From JAVVXB01 sp036651815 (GTDB taxonomy: Bacteria > Bacillota > Clostridia > Christensenellales > CAG-138): a stretch of DNA of 64,000 bases. Positions 35,508-44,256 of this stretch are shown here, in pieces; the first letter of the stretch is position 1; each line of letters opens with the position of its first letter. The translations under genes were made by a program, and so were the position numbers. The DNA lies in contig JAVVXB010000011.1 in assembly GCA_036651815.1 (NCBI GenBank), forward strand, positions 1 through 64,000. Direction: 5' to 3'. The notes beneath the pieces were generated by a model that was given only the letters and a program-made list of their open reading frames with translations, was not told where the DNA came from and did no database searches.

Positions 35508-36226
35508 TGGAACACCCATATGCAATCATTCAAAAAGTTCTGACCAATCAATTTGCCACACTGCGCATGAGGACAACCTTGCGTGGCAAGAGCCGTTCGC
35601 GCATTGCCATGTTTCATGATATATGTGAAGACAATGCCGTCCCCGCAGACGAATATGCATGCAGCTTGCAAACCCTCATAGCCTGTGTCGACCGTCACCT
35701 AGATTTTGGTTTTTCCTTTGTCCCGCTGGACAAGTTTCTCTCTCTGCCACAGCGGCAAGCCAAATATGGCTGCTGCGTACTCACGTTTGATGACGGCTAC
35801 ACAAGCATTGATTCCATTGTCGCCCCCTATTTGTTTGCCCGTGAAATTCCGTTCACCATCTATTTAATCACCGGACAAATTGGACAGCCTGGGTATCTCA
35901 CGCAGACGCAAATCCGCAGCCTCGCTGAAAATCCGCTATGTACAATTGGTTCTCACAGCGTATCCCATAGCATGATGCGCTTTCAGGGCAAAACTGCCGT
36001 TGACTATGAACTTTTGGAAAGCCGTCGCGTATTAGAACAGATTATTGGTAAGCCCGTACAGCACTTCGCGTTTCCCTATGGCAGTGCGTATGCATGTTCA
36101 AGTCGAAACCTTTACCAGTGCAAGCTGGCAGGATATACAAGTGCGATGCTGACGACCCCCACCGTCTACAGTCGTTTTCCTTACGGACATTTTTCTCTAC
36201 CCAGGCTGAATCTCCCTCAATTATAA
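35507..36226 (+). CDS. Polysaccharide deacetylase (NodB-type) family protein
   Basis: 239 residues. NodB motifs are visible: LTFDDGYTS (motif 1, catalytic Asp and metal Asp), GSHSVSHSMM (motif 2, metal His pair) and FAFPYGSAY (motif 3). The length fits a single catalytic domain. No signal peptide is seen, which is unusual for enzymes acting on surface glycans, so the substrate may be cytoplasmic or lipid-linked. The ATG overlaps the TGA of the glycosyltransferase by one base. Together they suggest a small glycan-modifying unit. Confidence 0.88.
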   Translation: MEHPYAIIQKVLTNQFATLRMRTTLRGKSRSRIAMFHDICEDNAVPADEYACSLQTLIACVDRHLDFGFSFVPLDKFLSLPQRQAKYGCCVLTFDDGYTSIDSIVAPYLFAREIPFTIYLITGQIGQPGYLTQTQIRSLAENPLCTIGSHSVSHSMMRFQGKTAVDYELLESRRVLEQIIGKPVQHFAFPYGSAYACSSRNLYQCKLAGYTSAMLTTPTVYSRFPYGHFSLPRLNLPQL

Positions 36227-36365
36227 ATTTGCTTCGAACAACAACGATGGAATGAGCGACGTTCCCATTCTTTTTGCAGAGAAGAATGGCTTCTTTGTTT
36301 TGCACCGGTTGACAGAAAACATTTTTCATCATATAATCACCGTCTTAACGATTGGAGGTTTCATT

Positions 36366-36956
36366 ATGAATGAAGTGATACAGGCGATTGGAGCATTTGC
36401 TATGGGCAATTCAATCTGGGTATACCTGTTTATTTTTTTCGGCAAAATTATGGAAGTTTCGTGCAGTACTTTGCGCATCGTTTTGATCAATCGTGGAATC
36501 CGCACGGTTGGTTCTATCATCGCATTTGTAGAAATTATGCTCTGGCTGGTGATTGCCAGTTCAGTGCTTGCAGGCTTTAGCCAGGACTTTCTTAAGGGTA
36601 TCGTCTACTCTCTGGCATTCGCCGCTGGCAATTATATTGGTTCATGGCTGGATGAATTGCTTGCTTTTGGCCTAAGCTCTGTGCAAGTAATTATCGCGGA
36701 TCTCAATCTTGCAAAAAGTATTGAGGAATCTCTGCGCGCCAAGGGCTTTGGCATCACCTCGTTGGATGTCCATGGCCGTGATCAGGATCATTACATGTTG
36801 ATTATGACCATCAAAAGAAAGCGGCTTGCAGAGGTCCTGGACTGGCTGGAAAACAACTGTCAGGGTGCGGTCATCACCGTCAGTGACGTAAAATCCCAAC
36901 GCGGCGGTTATCTCAAAAAGCATACTAAAGCTGGCCCATTGCGCGCCGAGCGCTAA
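36366..36956 (+). CDS. DUF5698/DUF2179 membrane protein
   Basis: 196 residues from ATG 36366, with GGAGG 8 bases upstream. Three membrane helices with the conserved EVSCSTLRIVLINRGIRTVG block form the DUF5698 domain. A cytoplasmic DUF2179 domain follows (GITSLDVHGRDQDHYMLIMT, KRKRLAEVLDWLE). The family (YebE/YitT-related) is widespread in Firmicutes, and its function is unknown. It stands alone. Confidence 0.88.
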   Translation: MNEVIQAIGAFAMGNSIWVYLFIFFGKIMEVSCSTLRIVLINRGIRTVGSIIAFVEIMLWLVIASSVLAGFSQDFLKGIVYSLAFAAGNYIGSWLDELLAFGLSSVQVIIADLNLAKSIEESLRAKGFGITSLDVHGRDQDHYMLIMTIKRKRLAEVLDWLENNCQGAVITVSDVKSQRGGYLKKHTKAGPLRAER

Positions 36957-37077
36957 GTTTGTCTTTATCAATACAAACGCGCTAGATCTTAATGTTTCAA
37001 CCACAACTGTTTATTTATTTGCATTAGAGGGTGTGTTTTTAATCCATGACGACCATAGTTCCATAAAAGGGGTAACT

Positions 37078-37374
37078 ATGATAAATACATTTGAACAAGC
37101 GGGTAATTCAATCCTGCATGATTTCGAGTTCAAAGGATTAAAGATTGACTATACCACAGAAAAAGCCAAATTGTTTTTTGTTGACACAAATTCTATGGAT
37201 AAGGAAATTGTTGTCAGTAAGTTAGTTTTTGCCTGTTTTGAGCATAGCGAGAAATGGGGAAAAGGAAGATATGTTGTGTCTTCACAGGTAGATAAAATAA
37301 GCACTACAATAGCAGAACCTAAAATAGTGCTAAATTCTGGAGATACAATATCTATTAGATTTACTATCACATAA
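37078..37374 (+). CDS. AT-rich orphan gene, possible immunity protein
   Basis: 98 residues from ATG 37078 behind an AAAGGGG site. The sequence is beta-rich and soluble (FEFKGLKIDYTTEKAKLFFV; KIVLNSGDTISIRFTIT), with no signal peptide. Its base composition is clearly more AT-rich than the flanking genes. Five bases after its stop lies a fragment of an Rhs core. Orphan immunity genes beside Rhs fragments are a known arrangement of polymorphic toxin loci, and the size and solubility fit. No immunity family was identified by sequence, so this is inference. Confidence 0.5.
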   Translation: MINTFEQAGNSILHDFEFKGLKIDYTTEKAKLFFVDTNSMDKEIVVSKLVFACFEHSEKWGKGRYVVSSQVDKISTTIAEPKIVLNSGDTISIRFTIT

Positions 37375-37378
37375 GAAT

Positions 37379-37468
37379 CGTGCACGGCACTCTGATCCTA
37401 ACACAGGCACCTTTACAACGCAGAACAGCTATCTTGGCAATACGCGCAACCCTATTACACAGAACAGA
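37379..37468 (+). pseudogene. Rhs core C-terminal fragment
   Basis: The frame reads RARHSDPNTGTFTTQNSYLG and then NTRNP, close to the conserved end of Rhs cores (RARYYDPNTGRFTTQD followed by Tyr-Leu-Gly and NPLSLNRYTY). It lacks the usual Tyr-Thr-Tyr block and is followed in frame by unrelated sequence that covers the dispersed repeat. It is unlikely to be translated. Confidence 0.75.
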
Positions 37469-37469
37469 A

Positions 37470-37608
37470 AGAGAGTTTTGCGGTTTCAAGTGGATTTTTG
37501 TCCATTCAAACACTGTAATCATAGGGTAGCTGGATATAGATCAAGGATTATGAACGCAGAAATGGCAAAACAGATGCCGGAAACGTTTTTCTGGAAATTT
37601 GGAAACAC
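37470..37608 (+). repeat. Diverged dispersed repeat, copy 2
   Basis: Matches 8485-8622, sharing TTTTGCGGTTTC-AGTGGATTT at the left end and GGAAATTTG-AAACA at the right end. It directly follows the Rhs fragment. Confidence 0.45.
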
Positions 37609-37617
37609 ACCAAATGA

Positions 37618-38481
37618 TTATAGAATGCGATTGTTTTCCATCAAAAACGTACTGAAATCTTCATCTCCCAACGTATATTCCGGCCTACCCAATAGTACTG
37701 CCGCCAATTCGTTCCGGTTGGCAAATCTTGTCGCTTGATAAGGCATGCAAGGAGCGATCTTCTCAATAAATAACAGATATCCATCCTCTTCGATCAATAC
37801 ACCAGTGTGACCAATGAATAGGACTTTGTCATAGGAATCATTCATTACCACGCTGATAAGTGATGCATCCCCGGTTTGAAATGTAACGCCTCGCTCTTTC
37901 CAGGCTTTTATAAATGCATTTCGATAATCCGCATCCACTTTCGCATCCGCAACGGATACCTGATTGAACAAGGCAATATAATTTTCCAAATGATCCTTAA
38001 TTGTCATATAACGATCATTATTTTCAATTTCATCGACATCCATCATCAAATATGTCCCATAATCGGATAATGGATTGGTTTGAATCAACTGTTCCATCAG
38101 TAAATATGCCGTTAATCTGCAGTTAGCATCCAGTTCTTCAGGATGCATCTGTTCCCATGCTGTTGACATTACATCCGTCTGATATTTCATTTTCGAAAGC
38201 GGAGTCCATACCTCTACCAATCCAGCCTTTTCGCCCATAGTATAATTATAATCATTAACCCACTCGAAAAAAGGATCAATTCCTGATATGGATGCTCGCT
38301 GTAACATGCTTTTTACCTCTTCTTGTTCAACGGTTGTAACAAGATTGGAATAAACCTGCGTTGCAGCTTTATCTGGTATCACATTAAGCTGATTTGAATT
38401 CACCTTTCTGCAACCAGCTAATAAAAGAAGTGCTCCAATCAATATGAATGGTAACTCAATATAGCATCTTTTTTTCATCAT
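37618..38481 (-). CDS. DUF4300 lipoprotein
   Basis: About 287 residues. I chose ATG 38481 because GGGAGAG lies 6 bases upstream; an in-frame start at 38532 has no such site. The signal peptide FILIGALLLLAGC ends in a lipobox, so it is exported and lipid-anchored. The rest is acidic and helical, with DKVLFIGHTGVLIEEDGYLL and a following FIEKIAPCMPYQATRF block that I associate with the DUF4300 family. Function is unknown. It is encoded downstream of the PucR-type regulator on the same strand but 145 bases away. Confidence 0.8.
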   Translation of the reverse strand: MMKKRCYIELPFILIGALLLLAGCRKVNSNQLNVIPDKAATQVYSNLVTTVEQEEVKSMLQRASISGIDPFFEWVNDYNYTMGEKAGLVEVWTPLSKMKYQTDVMSTAWEQMHPEELDANCRLTAYLLMEQLIQTNPLSDYGTYLMMDVDEIENNDRYMTIKDHLENYIALFNQVSVADAKVDADYRNAFIKAWKERGVTFQTGDASLISVVMNDSYDKVLFIGHTGVLIEEDGYLLFIEKIAPCMPYQATRFANRNELAAVLLGRPEYTLGDEDFSTFLMENNRIL

Positions 38482-38625
38482 ATACTCTCCCATTAAAATG
38501 TTTTTTATGATCAACGAAAATGCCCGTACCATTCTTTAGCTTGTTATATCCGGCCTGTATTCATACCACATCAACCGTCATCTGCATATCTAAATAAAGC
38601 ACGTTCCTATCAAAGCAGTGGTGCA

Positions 38626-40176
38626 TTATTCAATGCTTGGCTTCATAGATTTGCTCAATTCCAGCATTTTGATGGAGATGAGCGTATATAGTAGTGTTTC
38701 ATCATTATTTAGATCAATCTTGAACATTTCCTTGATACGCTCCATTCGATAAAGGAATGTGCTGCGATGAATGAACAGCGCTTTAGCGGTCTGCAACGCG
38801 TTGAAGCGATTGCCAATGTAGCATTCGAGCGTTTTGTAGAACTCGGTATTATGCTCTTCATCATAATTTTTCATGTTAAGAATATTCTTGGCGCAAACAA
38901 CGTGCAACGGCAACTCGTGCATGCATTGTTCAATCATATAGTCGAGAGCAATATCCGCAAACCGAAGAATCCATCTGTAGGACTGCTGTCTCGTTACAAA
39001 ATCCAATGCAATAATTGCTTGCTTGTGATGGTAATACATATCAACGAACCCCGAGAATTCGTTGCTAACGCCAGCTTTTAAAAAATTATCACGTAGAAAA
39101 TAGACCATTTTGCTTATCACACCTTCTGCGTTGCCCCCGAATAGATTGAGATTGATAATAACAACGATGTTAGTTTCGTATTCGAATGCACAGGCATTTG
39201 GTAGCAGTTCCTCTAGTTGATTACACAACAATTTCACCGTATGAGACCGATAGTCCAAAGAGCCAATCTTAATGGTAACGCAGCAGTATTGGTGCGAAGG
39301 CAACCAAGAGATATCCAGCAAACCGTTGATAATCGGAATGTAGTCGATCTTCTCGTTTGATATCGCACTTCTAAGCAGGTTCTCCGCCCGATGCGATCGA
39401 TTCTCGGATAGAGACATTTGACCGGAAAATCGTTTGTCCGTCAAAGTCATACGTACATATTCTGCCAGATGCTCGAGAATCGCTTCATCGCTGGATTCCA
39501 GCGTCCGCTCCGTATTTGCCACCAGAATGCGATAGGCAAATTCTCCACGCATAAAAAGATTGATACAGAGACATTCTGTACCATGTATCTGTTCCGTATA
39601 ACGGTAAGGTTTCATCAGTGACCGGGTTGTCTGAAAACGCGTATCCATCTTGAGCGAACTGATCAGCTTGAAGGAAATGTGGGAGCCGGAAAGTTCAGCA
39701 CGATCCTCAATGGTGCTGGAACGTGCGATGATGGAATAATCTGCCGAACAAACCATCAGGGGATTTTGCAGCATGGAGGTTGCGCGGTTCAGCAACTCGC
39801 TAAGATCTGTATCCTGATCCACAATTTCACGCAACGTTAAATCCCACTGGTCAAACCGGTCAAAAATACGCTGTACTGCATTAAACAAATCCATGGGATC
39901 CATGCTTGCCGAATAAGCACATAAATTTTGATATAAATCCATATCCGGTAGTCGTTCTCCACCGATACATAGCAACAGCACCGATGCATTAATGATGGTC
40001 GTTTGCCCTGAAAGTTCATCTCGATTACAAATATAAATCCGATTCTCCTGCACCGGAGCGCCACCGCGATAGAACAGCGGACGATCGATTTCCATGGATT
40101 CCGATACGACATGCCGCCGCGCACACGGAAAAGATTTTTCCAGTTCCTTGATTAGATCACCAGTTTTCAGTTTCAT
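38626..40176 (-). CDS. PucR/CdaR-type transcriptional regulator
   Basis: 516 residues. The C-terminal helix-turn-helix of the PucR family is clear (YIGNRFNALQTAKALFIHRS, then TFLYRMERIKEMF). The middle has a GGDEF-like/GAF-like region (residues 130-250), and the N-terminus is of the PucR ligand-sensing type. The family activates catabolic operons in response to small molecules. It is divergent from the methyltransferase/Wood-Ljungdahl operon across 150 bases with a strong promoter and two palindromes, so it is probably that operon's regulator. The ligand is unknown; a methylated amine or another C1 donor is a guess. Confidence 0.88.
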   Translation of the reverse strand: MKLKTGDLIKELEKSFPCARRHVVSESMEIDRPLFYRGGAPVQENRIYICNRDELSGQTTIINASVLLLCIGGERLPDMDLYQNLCAYSASMDPMDLFNAVQRIFDRFDQWDLTLREIVDQDTDLSELLNRATSMLQNPLMVCSADYSIIARSSTIEDRAELSGSHISFKLISSLKMDTRFQTTRSLMKPYRYTEQIHGTECLCINLFMRGEFAYRILVANTERTLESSDEAILEHLAEYVRMTLTDKRFSGQMSLSENRSHRAENLLRSAISNEKIDYIPIINGLLDISWLPSHQYCCVTIKIGSLDYRSHTVKLLCNQLEELLPNACAFEYETNIVVIINLNLFGGNAEGVISKMVYFLRDNFLKAGVSNEFSGFVDMYYHHKQAIIALDFVTRQQSYRWILRFADIALDYMIEQCMHELPLHVVCAKNILNMKNYDEEHNTEFYKTLECYIGNRFNALQTAKALFIHRSTFLYRMERIKEMFKIDLNNDETLLYTLISIKMLELSKSMKPSIE

Positions 40177-40206
40177 TTATGCTTCTCCTTGCCAACTCTG
40201 CTACAA

Positions 40207-40235
40207 AGTGTATGAAATATTCTTCGGATTGTCAA
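40207..40235 (-). promoter_or_regulatory. Sigma-A-type promoter of the PucR-type gene
   Basis: On the minus strand, TTGACA (40235-40230) and TACACT (40212-40207) are separated by 17 bases. The gene starts at 40176. Confidence 0.65.
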
Positions 40236-40266
40236 TACAATGTTGTATATCAACCGGAGCGTTGAT
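40235..40266. promoter_or_regulatory. Two adjacent palindromes, candidate regulator-binding sites
   Basis: ATACAA-TG-TTGTAT (40235-40248) abuts ATCAAC-CGGAGC-GTTGAT (40249-40266). They lie upstream of both divergent transcripts, and the first touches the -35 box of the PucR-type promoter. The role is inferred from position. Confidence 0.5.
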
Positions 40267-40327
40267 TTGATAGAATATTTGCTAAAGAGACTTGAACATA
40301 TCGAAATCTTGAATATGAGGTAGCAAT

Positions 40328-41134
40328 ATGATCATCATTGGTGAGAAACTCAACGGCTCCATTCCCATCGTCGCAGAAGCAATCGCAAAACGTGATGAAA
40401 CTTTTTTGAAAGAGCGCGCGCGTATTCAAGCGGAAGCGAATGCAACTTTTATTGATGTATGTGCGTCAGTAGATGTCTCCGTAGAAGTGGAAACACTCAA
40501 ATGGATGGTCGATCTGGTGCAGGACGTGACCGACATTCCGATTTGTCTAGACAGCCCAAATTGTCAAGCTTTGGTGGCGGCGATTCCTTTTTGCAAGAAG
40601 GAGGGTCTTATCAACTCCGTTTCGTTGGAAGGGAATAAAATCGACACGATCTTTCCCCTTATCGCAAATACCAAGTGGCAATGCGTAGCCCTGCTGTGTG
40701 ACGATCATGGCATTCCCGATTCTGTTGAGCGTCGTCTCGAGGTATTTGAAGGAATTATCAAACGCGCCAAAGAATACAACATTGACCCCAGCAGACTGCA
40801 CATTGATCCACTTGTGGTTACGCTTTCCACGGACGAAACAGCGCTGACAACATTTGCTGCCTGTGCGCGTGAAATTAAAAAGCAATACCCAACAATCCAT
40901 ATTACCAGCGGTCTTTCCAACATTTCCTTCGGTCTGCCAGCCAGAAAGAATATCAATCAAGCTTTTATGGTGCTTGCCATGAACGCCGGCATGGATAGTG
41001 CCATCGTCGACCCCACTAACCGGGACATGCTTGGCATGATCTACGCAACCGATGCACTGTTGGCAACCGATGAATACTGCCTTGACTACATCGGCGCTTT
41101 CCGCAAAGGTCTGATTGGGCCCGTCAAAAAATAA
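40328..41134 (+). CDS. Methyltetrahydrofolate:corrinoid methyltransferase (MtgA/AcsE-like)
   Basis: 268 residues of the dihydropteroate-synthase-like TIM-barrel family. It moves a methyl group between a corrinoid protein and tetrahydrofolate. Signatures are the start MIIIGEKLNGSIP, ATFIDVCASVDVSVEVE, DIPICLDSPN, HIDPLVVTLSTDE and ITSGLSNISFGLPARKNINQ. It is related to but clearly distinct from AcsE at 49128. With the corrinoid protein next to it, it matches the MtgA/MtvA half of demethylation systems, but the substrate-specific MttB-type enzyme is not in the window. It starts after GAGGTAG, 151 bases from the divergent regulator. Confidence 0.88.
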   Translation: MIIIGEKLNGSIPIVAEAIAKRDETFLKERARIQAEANATFIDVCASVDVSVEVETLKWMVDLVQDVTDIPICLDSPNCQALVAAIPFCKKEGLINSVSLEGNKIDTIFPLIANTKWQCVALLCDDHGIPDSVERRLEVFEGIIKRAKEYNIDPSRLHIDPLVVTLSTDETALTTFAACAREIKKQYPTIHITSGLSNISFGLPARKNINQAFMVLAMNAGMDSAIVDPTNRDMLGMIYATDALLATDEYCLDYIGAFRKGLIGPVKK

Positions 41135-41208
41135 TGTTTTTCTCATGGCAAATGCAGCCATGTTAAAAGAGACAATCATACAAATAATAATTATGGAGGT
41201 ATCCCAGC

Positions 41209-41844
41209 ATGTCTAAAATCCAAGAAATTGCAGCCGCAATTGAAGCCGGCAAGGCAAAAGTGATTGGTGATCTCGTCACTGAAGCTCTGAATGAGGGTGT
41301 AGATCCCGGCGCAATCCTGAATGAAGGAATGATTGATGCGATGGCCATCGTCGGCGAACGTTTCTCCAAAGGCGACATTTTTGTGCCGGAAATGCTCGTT
41401 GCTGCCCGCGCAATGAAGAAGGGTGTGGAAGTACTGAAGCCTCATCTAGCTTCCGGTGCGGCAGGTGCCAACGGAAAAGTTATCCTTGGTACCGTCGCAG
41501 GCGACTTGCACGACATCGGTAAGAACCTTGTTGGCATGATGATTGAAAGCGCAGGATTCGAAGTCATTGATCTAGGCGTCGATGTCCCGATTGAAAAATT
41601 CATCGAAGTTGTCAAGGAAAACCCGGATGCCCGCATCGTGGCACTGTCCGCGCTGTTGACCACAACCATGCCCGCCATGCGCAACACCGTCAAGGCACTC
41701 AACGAAGTCGAAAACCGCGACAGCTTTAAGATCCTCGTCGGCGGTGCGCCCATCACTGCAGAATTTGCAACTGAAATCGGTGCAGATGCCTATAGTTCAG
41801 ATGCTGCCTCCGCCGCCACCAAGGCAAAAGAACTCGTCGCATAA
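41209..41844 (+). CDS. Methyltransferase corrinoid protein (MtgC/MtbC type)
   Basis: 211 residues, the usual length. Residues 1-85 are the helical cap domain, and residues 90-211 are the B12-binding Rossmann domain with the lower-ligand motif GDLHDIGKN (DxHxxG) followed by VDVPIEKFIE and the ALSALLTTTM and VGGAPIT segments. It carries the methyl group between two methyltransferases. The ATG follows GGAGGTAT. A perfect 14-bp hairpin lies between this gene and the next. Confidence 0.92.
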   Translation: MSKIQEIAAAIEAGKAKVIGDLVTEALNEGVDPGAILNEGMIDAMAIVGERFSKGDIFVPEMLVAARAMKKGVEVLKPHLASGAAGANGKVILGTVAGDLHDIGKNLVGMMIESAGFEVIDLGVDVPIEKFIEVVKENPDARIVALSALLTTTMPAMRNTVKALNEVENRDSFKILVGGAPITAEFATEIGADAYSSDAASAATKAKELVA

Positions 41845-41861
41845 CCAAGCGACTTATCCAG

Positions 41862-41901
41862 CGGAGTTGACAGAAATATGTATATGCTTCTGTCAACTCC
41901 G
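41862..41901 (+). repeat. Perfect 14-bp hairpin between the corrinoid-protein and activator genes
   Basis: Arms CGGAGTTGACAGAA (41862-41875) and its complement (41888-41901) enclose a 12-base loop. No T-run follows, so it is more likely an mRNA-stability or processing element than a full terminator. It may keep the corrinoid-protein message abundant relative to the activator. Confidence 0.7.
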
Positions 41902-41937
41902 GAAAGTTCTTACGAGGAGGGCCACCGCGTAAAACCT

Positions 41938-43701
41938 ATGTCAAATTCATACAGCATACTCTTCTTGCCGGAAAACATCCGTGTAACCGCAAACGAAGGT
42001 GCATCTATCTACGATGTTGCCCGTATTTGTGATGTGATGAGTGATGCATTTTGTGGTGGAAACGGCACCTGCGGAAAATGCATGGTGGACGTTACGATAA
42101 ATGGCAAAACAGTTTCCCAAAAAGCTTGTCTCACCTACGTAGATTCGGATATGATCGTTCGGATTCCAAAAGCCGGAAAAGCTGCTATATTAACCACTGG
42201 GTTTGACCGGCAAGTCCCCTTTGCACCATCGTGTCAAATTGTTTCCGTACAGCTGAACAATCCTGATATCGGTGATGAGCGTTCCGAATGGGAGCTGTTC
42301 TGTGCCGCAGCTCAATTGGACGCATCTATTCAACCCCCGCTTCCACTCGTTTCTAAGTTGTATCATCTGCGCAGACAAACCGGTGGACAATTGTTTGCAA
42401 CCCTACTTGGCGGGCAGCTGATTGATCTTTCAGCTACCTCCCCTCATCCCTATCTATGTGCTTTCGATATTGGAACAACGACAATCGTTTGTTATCTGCT
42501 TGATGGTCTTTCCGGTAAGCAAAAGGCCGTTTCCAGTATGCTCAATCCCCAGACGTCATTCGGCGCGGACGTCATTGCCCGATCCAATTATGCCATGGAG
42601 CATGGTGGAAACGACCTGCAATCCTCCGTAGTCAGTGCGATGAATGCACTGATTGACGAAGTGTGCGGCATCGCAAATATTCAACACACGGATATAAATC
42701 AATGTACCGTCGTCTGCAACACCTGCATGCATCATCTGCTGCTGGGACTTTCTCCCGCTTCACTTGTCCATGCACCCTATAATCCTGTAATTCGGCAGGC
42801 TGTTTGCGTACGCGCAGATTCGTTGGGCTTGACAATCCATCAAAACGGACAAATTCAATTATTGCCCAACATAGCCGGTTTTGTCGGTTCTGATACCGTT
42901 GGTTGCCTAGTTGCGACCGATTTTCCGTCATTCAGTGGCACAAGTCTAATCATCGATATTGGTACCAACGGTGAACTGGTGCTTGGCAACCGCCAGCGCC
43001 GGATCGCCTGTTCAACCGCAGCTGGCCCCGCTTTTGAAGGTGCCCTTATCCATTGTGGTATGCGAGGCACCGTTGGCGCAATCGATCATGTTTGGCTTGA
43101 AAATGGTTTGCTCTCCTACTCTGTCATCGGCGGTTGTAAGCCAGTTGGCATCTGTGGCAGCGGACTTGTGGATCTCATCGCGCAGCTGCTTGCATGCGGC
43201 ACGGTGGATTCTTCCGGTTGCATCGACTGCGACGGCGCTTTTTCTGACCGCATTGTGGAGGTGGACGGCAAGCCTGCGATCGTCATCGTTGATACGCTCA
43301 ACAGCGCCAATGGTACAGCCATCGTCCTTACACAAAAGGACATTCGAGAAATGCAGCTTGCCAAGGCAGCCATGGCCGCCGGGATTCGGCTCATGGCAAA
43401 TACGATCGGCATTCCATTAGAAAATATCGACCGCGTTCTGATTGCTGGTGCCTTTGGCAACTATCTGGACGCACGCAGTGCATGTGGAATCGGCCTTCTG
43501 CCTGCCATATTGAGTAGTCGTATCCAAAGCATTGGCAATGCTGCTGGCGAGGGCGCAAAAATTTGCACGCTGAACGCAGCGCTTTACGAAGAATCCAAGC
43601 AATTGGCGGCAGGTACGACATTTTTAGAGCTTGCCACCCGCGTGGATTTTCAGGATTGTTTTGTTGAGGAACTTGCTTTCCCAGAAAAGGAGAACCCATG
43701 A
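41938..43701 (+). CDS. Corrinoid activation protein with ferredoxin and ASKHA domains (RACo type)
   Basis: 587 residues from ATG 41938; upstream in-frame ATGs at 41878 lie inside a hairpin. The N-terminal [2Fe-2S] domain has Cys39, Cys45, Cys48 and Cys64 (CX5CX2CXnC). The large C-terminal ASKHA part has the phosphate motifs CAFDIGTTTIVCYLLDG and IIDIGTNGELVLGN, and the ICGSGLVDLI and RVLIAGAFGNYLDA blocks. RACo enzymes use ATP to drive electron transfer to inactive Co(II) corrinoid proteins. The neighbouring corrinoid protein is the likely client. It overlaps the DUF2284 start by 4 bases. A second paralogue is at 52196. Confidence 0.88.
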   Translation: MSNSYSILFLPENIRVTANEGASIYDVARICDVMSDAFCGGNGTCGKCMVDVTINGKTVSQKACLTYVDSDMIVRIPKAGKAAILTTGFDRQVPFAPSCQIVSVQLNNPDIGDERSEWELFCAAAQLDASIQPPLPLVSKLYHLRRQTGGQLFATLLGGQLIDLSATSPHPYLCAFDIGTTTIVCYLLDGLSGKQKAVSSMLNPQTSFGADVIARSNYAMEHGGNDLQSSVVSAMNALIDEVCGIANIQHTDINQCTVVCNTCMHHLLLGLSPASLVHAPYNPVIRQAVCVRADSLGLTIHQNGQIQLLPNIAGFVGSDTVGCLVATDFPSFSGTSLIIDIGTNGELVLGNRQRRIACSTAAGPAFEGALIHCGMRGTVGAIDHVWLENGLLSYSVIGGCKPVGICGSGLVDLIAQLLACGTVDSSGCIDCDGAFSDRIVEVDGKPAIVIVDTLNSANGTAIVLTQKDIREMQLAKAAMAAGIRLMANTIGIPLENIDRVLIAGAFGNYLDARSACGIGLLPAILSSRIQSIGNAAGEGAKICTLNAALYEESKQLAAGTTFLELATRVDFQDCFVEELAFPEKENP

Positions 43702-44234
43702 CCATCGCAGAAATTATGCAGCAAGCGCTTGCTCTCGGTTTTTCGCATACCGCGCCGCTCAAAGTTGAAACGCTCAAACTTCTGCCGGAAGTACGCGAAA
43801 TGTGCGCAAGCAATAAGTGTGGAAAATACAATCATTGCTGGACATGTCCGCCAGGATGCGGTACACTAACTGACTGTGAGCAGCGCATTCGCAACTACCA
43901 TACTGGGTTGATCGTACAAACGGTTGGTGAATTGGAAGATTCCATGGATATCGAGTCCATGATGGCGGCTGAAAAGCGGCATAAGGATAACTTTATAAAA
44001 CTATCTGATTCTCTTCGTACAATTTATCCCAGTTTGCTTGCTTTAGGCTCAGGCGGATGTCGCATCTGCGAAGTCTGTGCTTATCCTGATGCACCCTGCC
44101 GTTTCCCTGGAAAAGCTTTTTCTTCCATGGAAGCCAATGGACTGCTGGTCACAGATGTTTGCCGTGAAAACGGGTTGCCTTATTATTATGGCCCCAATAC
44201 GATTGCCTACACCAGTTGCTATTTGTTGAAATAA
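43698..44234 (+). CDS. DUF2284 Cys-rich metal-binding protein
   Basis: 178 residues with about eleven cysteines, arranged as CASNKCGKYNHCWTCPPGCG near residue 35 and CRICEVCAYPDAPCRFPG near residue 115. This is the DUF2284 pattern, predicted to bind an iron-sulfur cluster or another metal. The family is common in anaerobes near methyltransferase genes; its activity is unknown. A 4-base overlap couples it to the activator upstream. A role in electron supply or metal handling for the corrinoid or nickel enzymes is inferred. Confidence 0.85.
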   Translation: MTIAEIMQQALALGFSHTAPLKVETLKLLPEVREMCASNKCGKYNHCWTCPPGCGTLTDCEQRIRNYHTGLIVQTVGELEDSMDIESMMAAEKRHKDNFIKLSDSLRTIYPSLLALGSGGCRICEVCAYPDAPCRFPGKAFSSMEANGLLVTDVCRENGLPYYYGPNTIAYTSCYLLK

Positions 44235-44256
44235 TGAAATAAGGAGTTTATTGATT

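Noticed and set aside
41878..41937. Earlier start for the RACo-type gene
   Set aside because: The ATGs at 41878 and 41884 lie in the loop of a perfect hairpin, and the ferredoxin domain begins after 41938.
43698..44234. MetV partner of MetF
   Set aside because: The Cys pattern is DUF2284, not the zinc-binding MetV domain.
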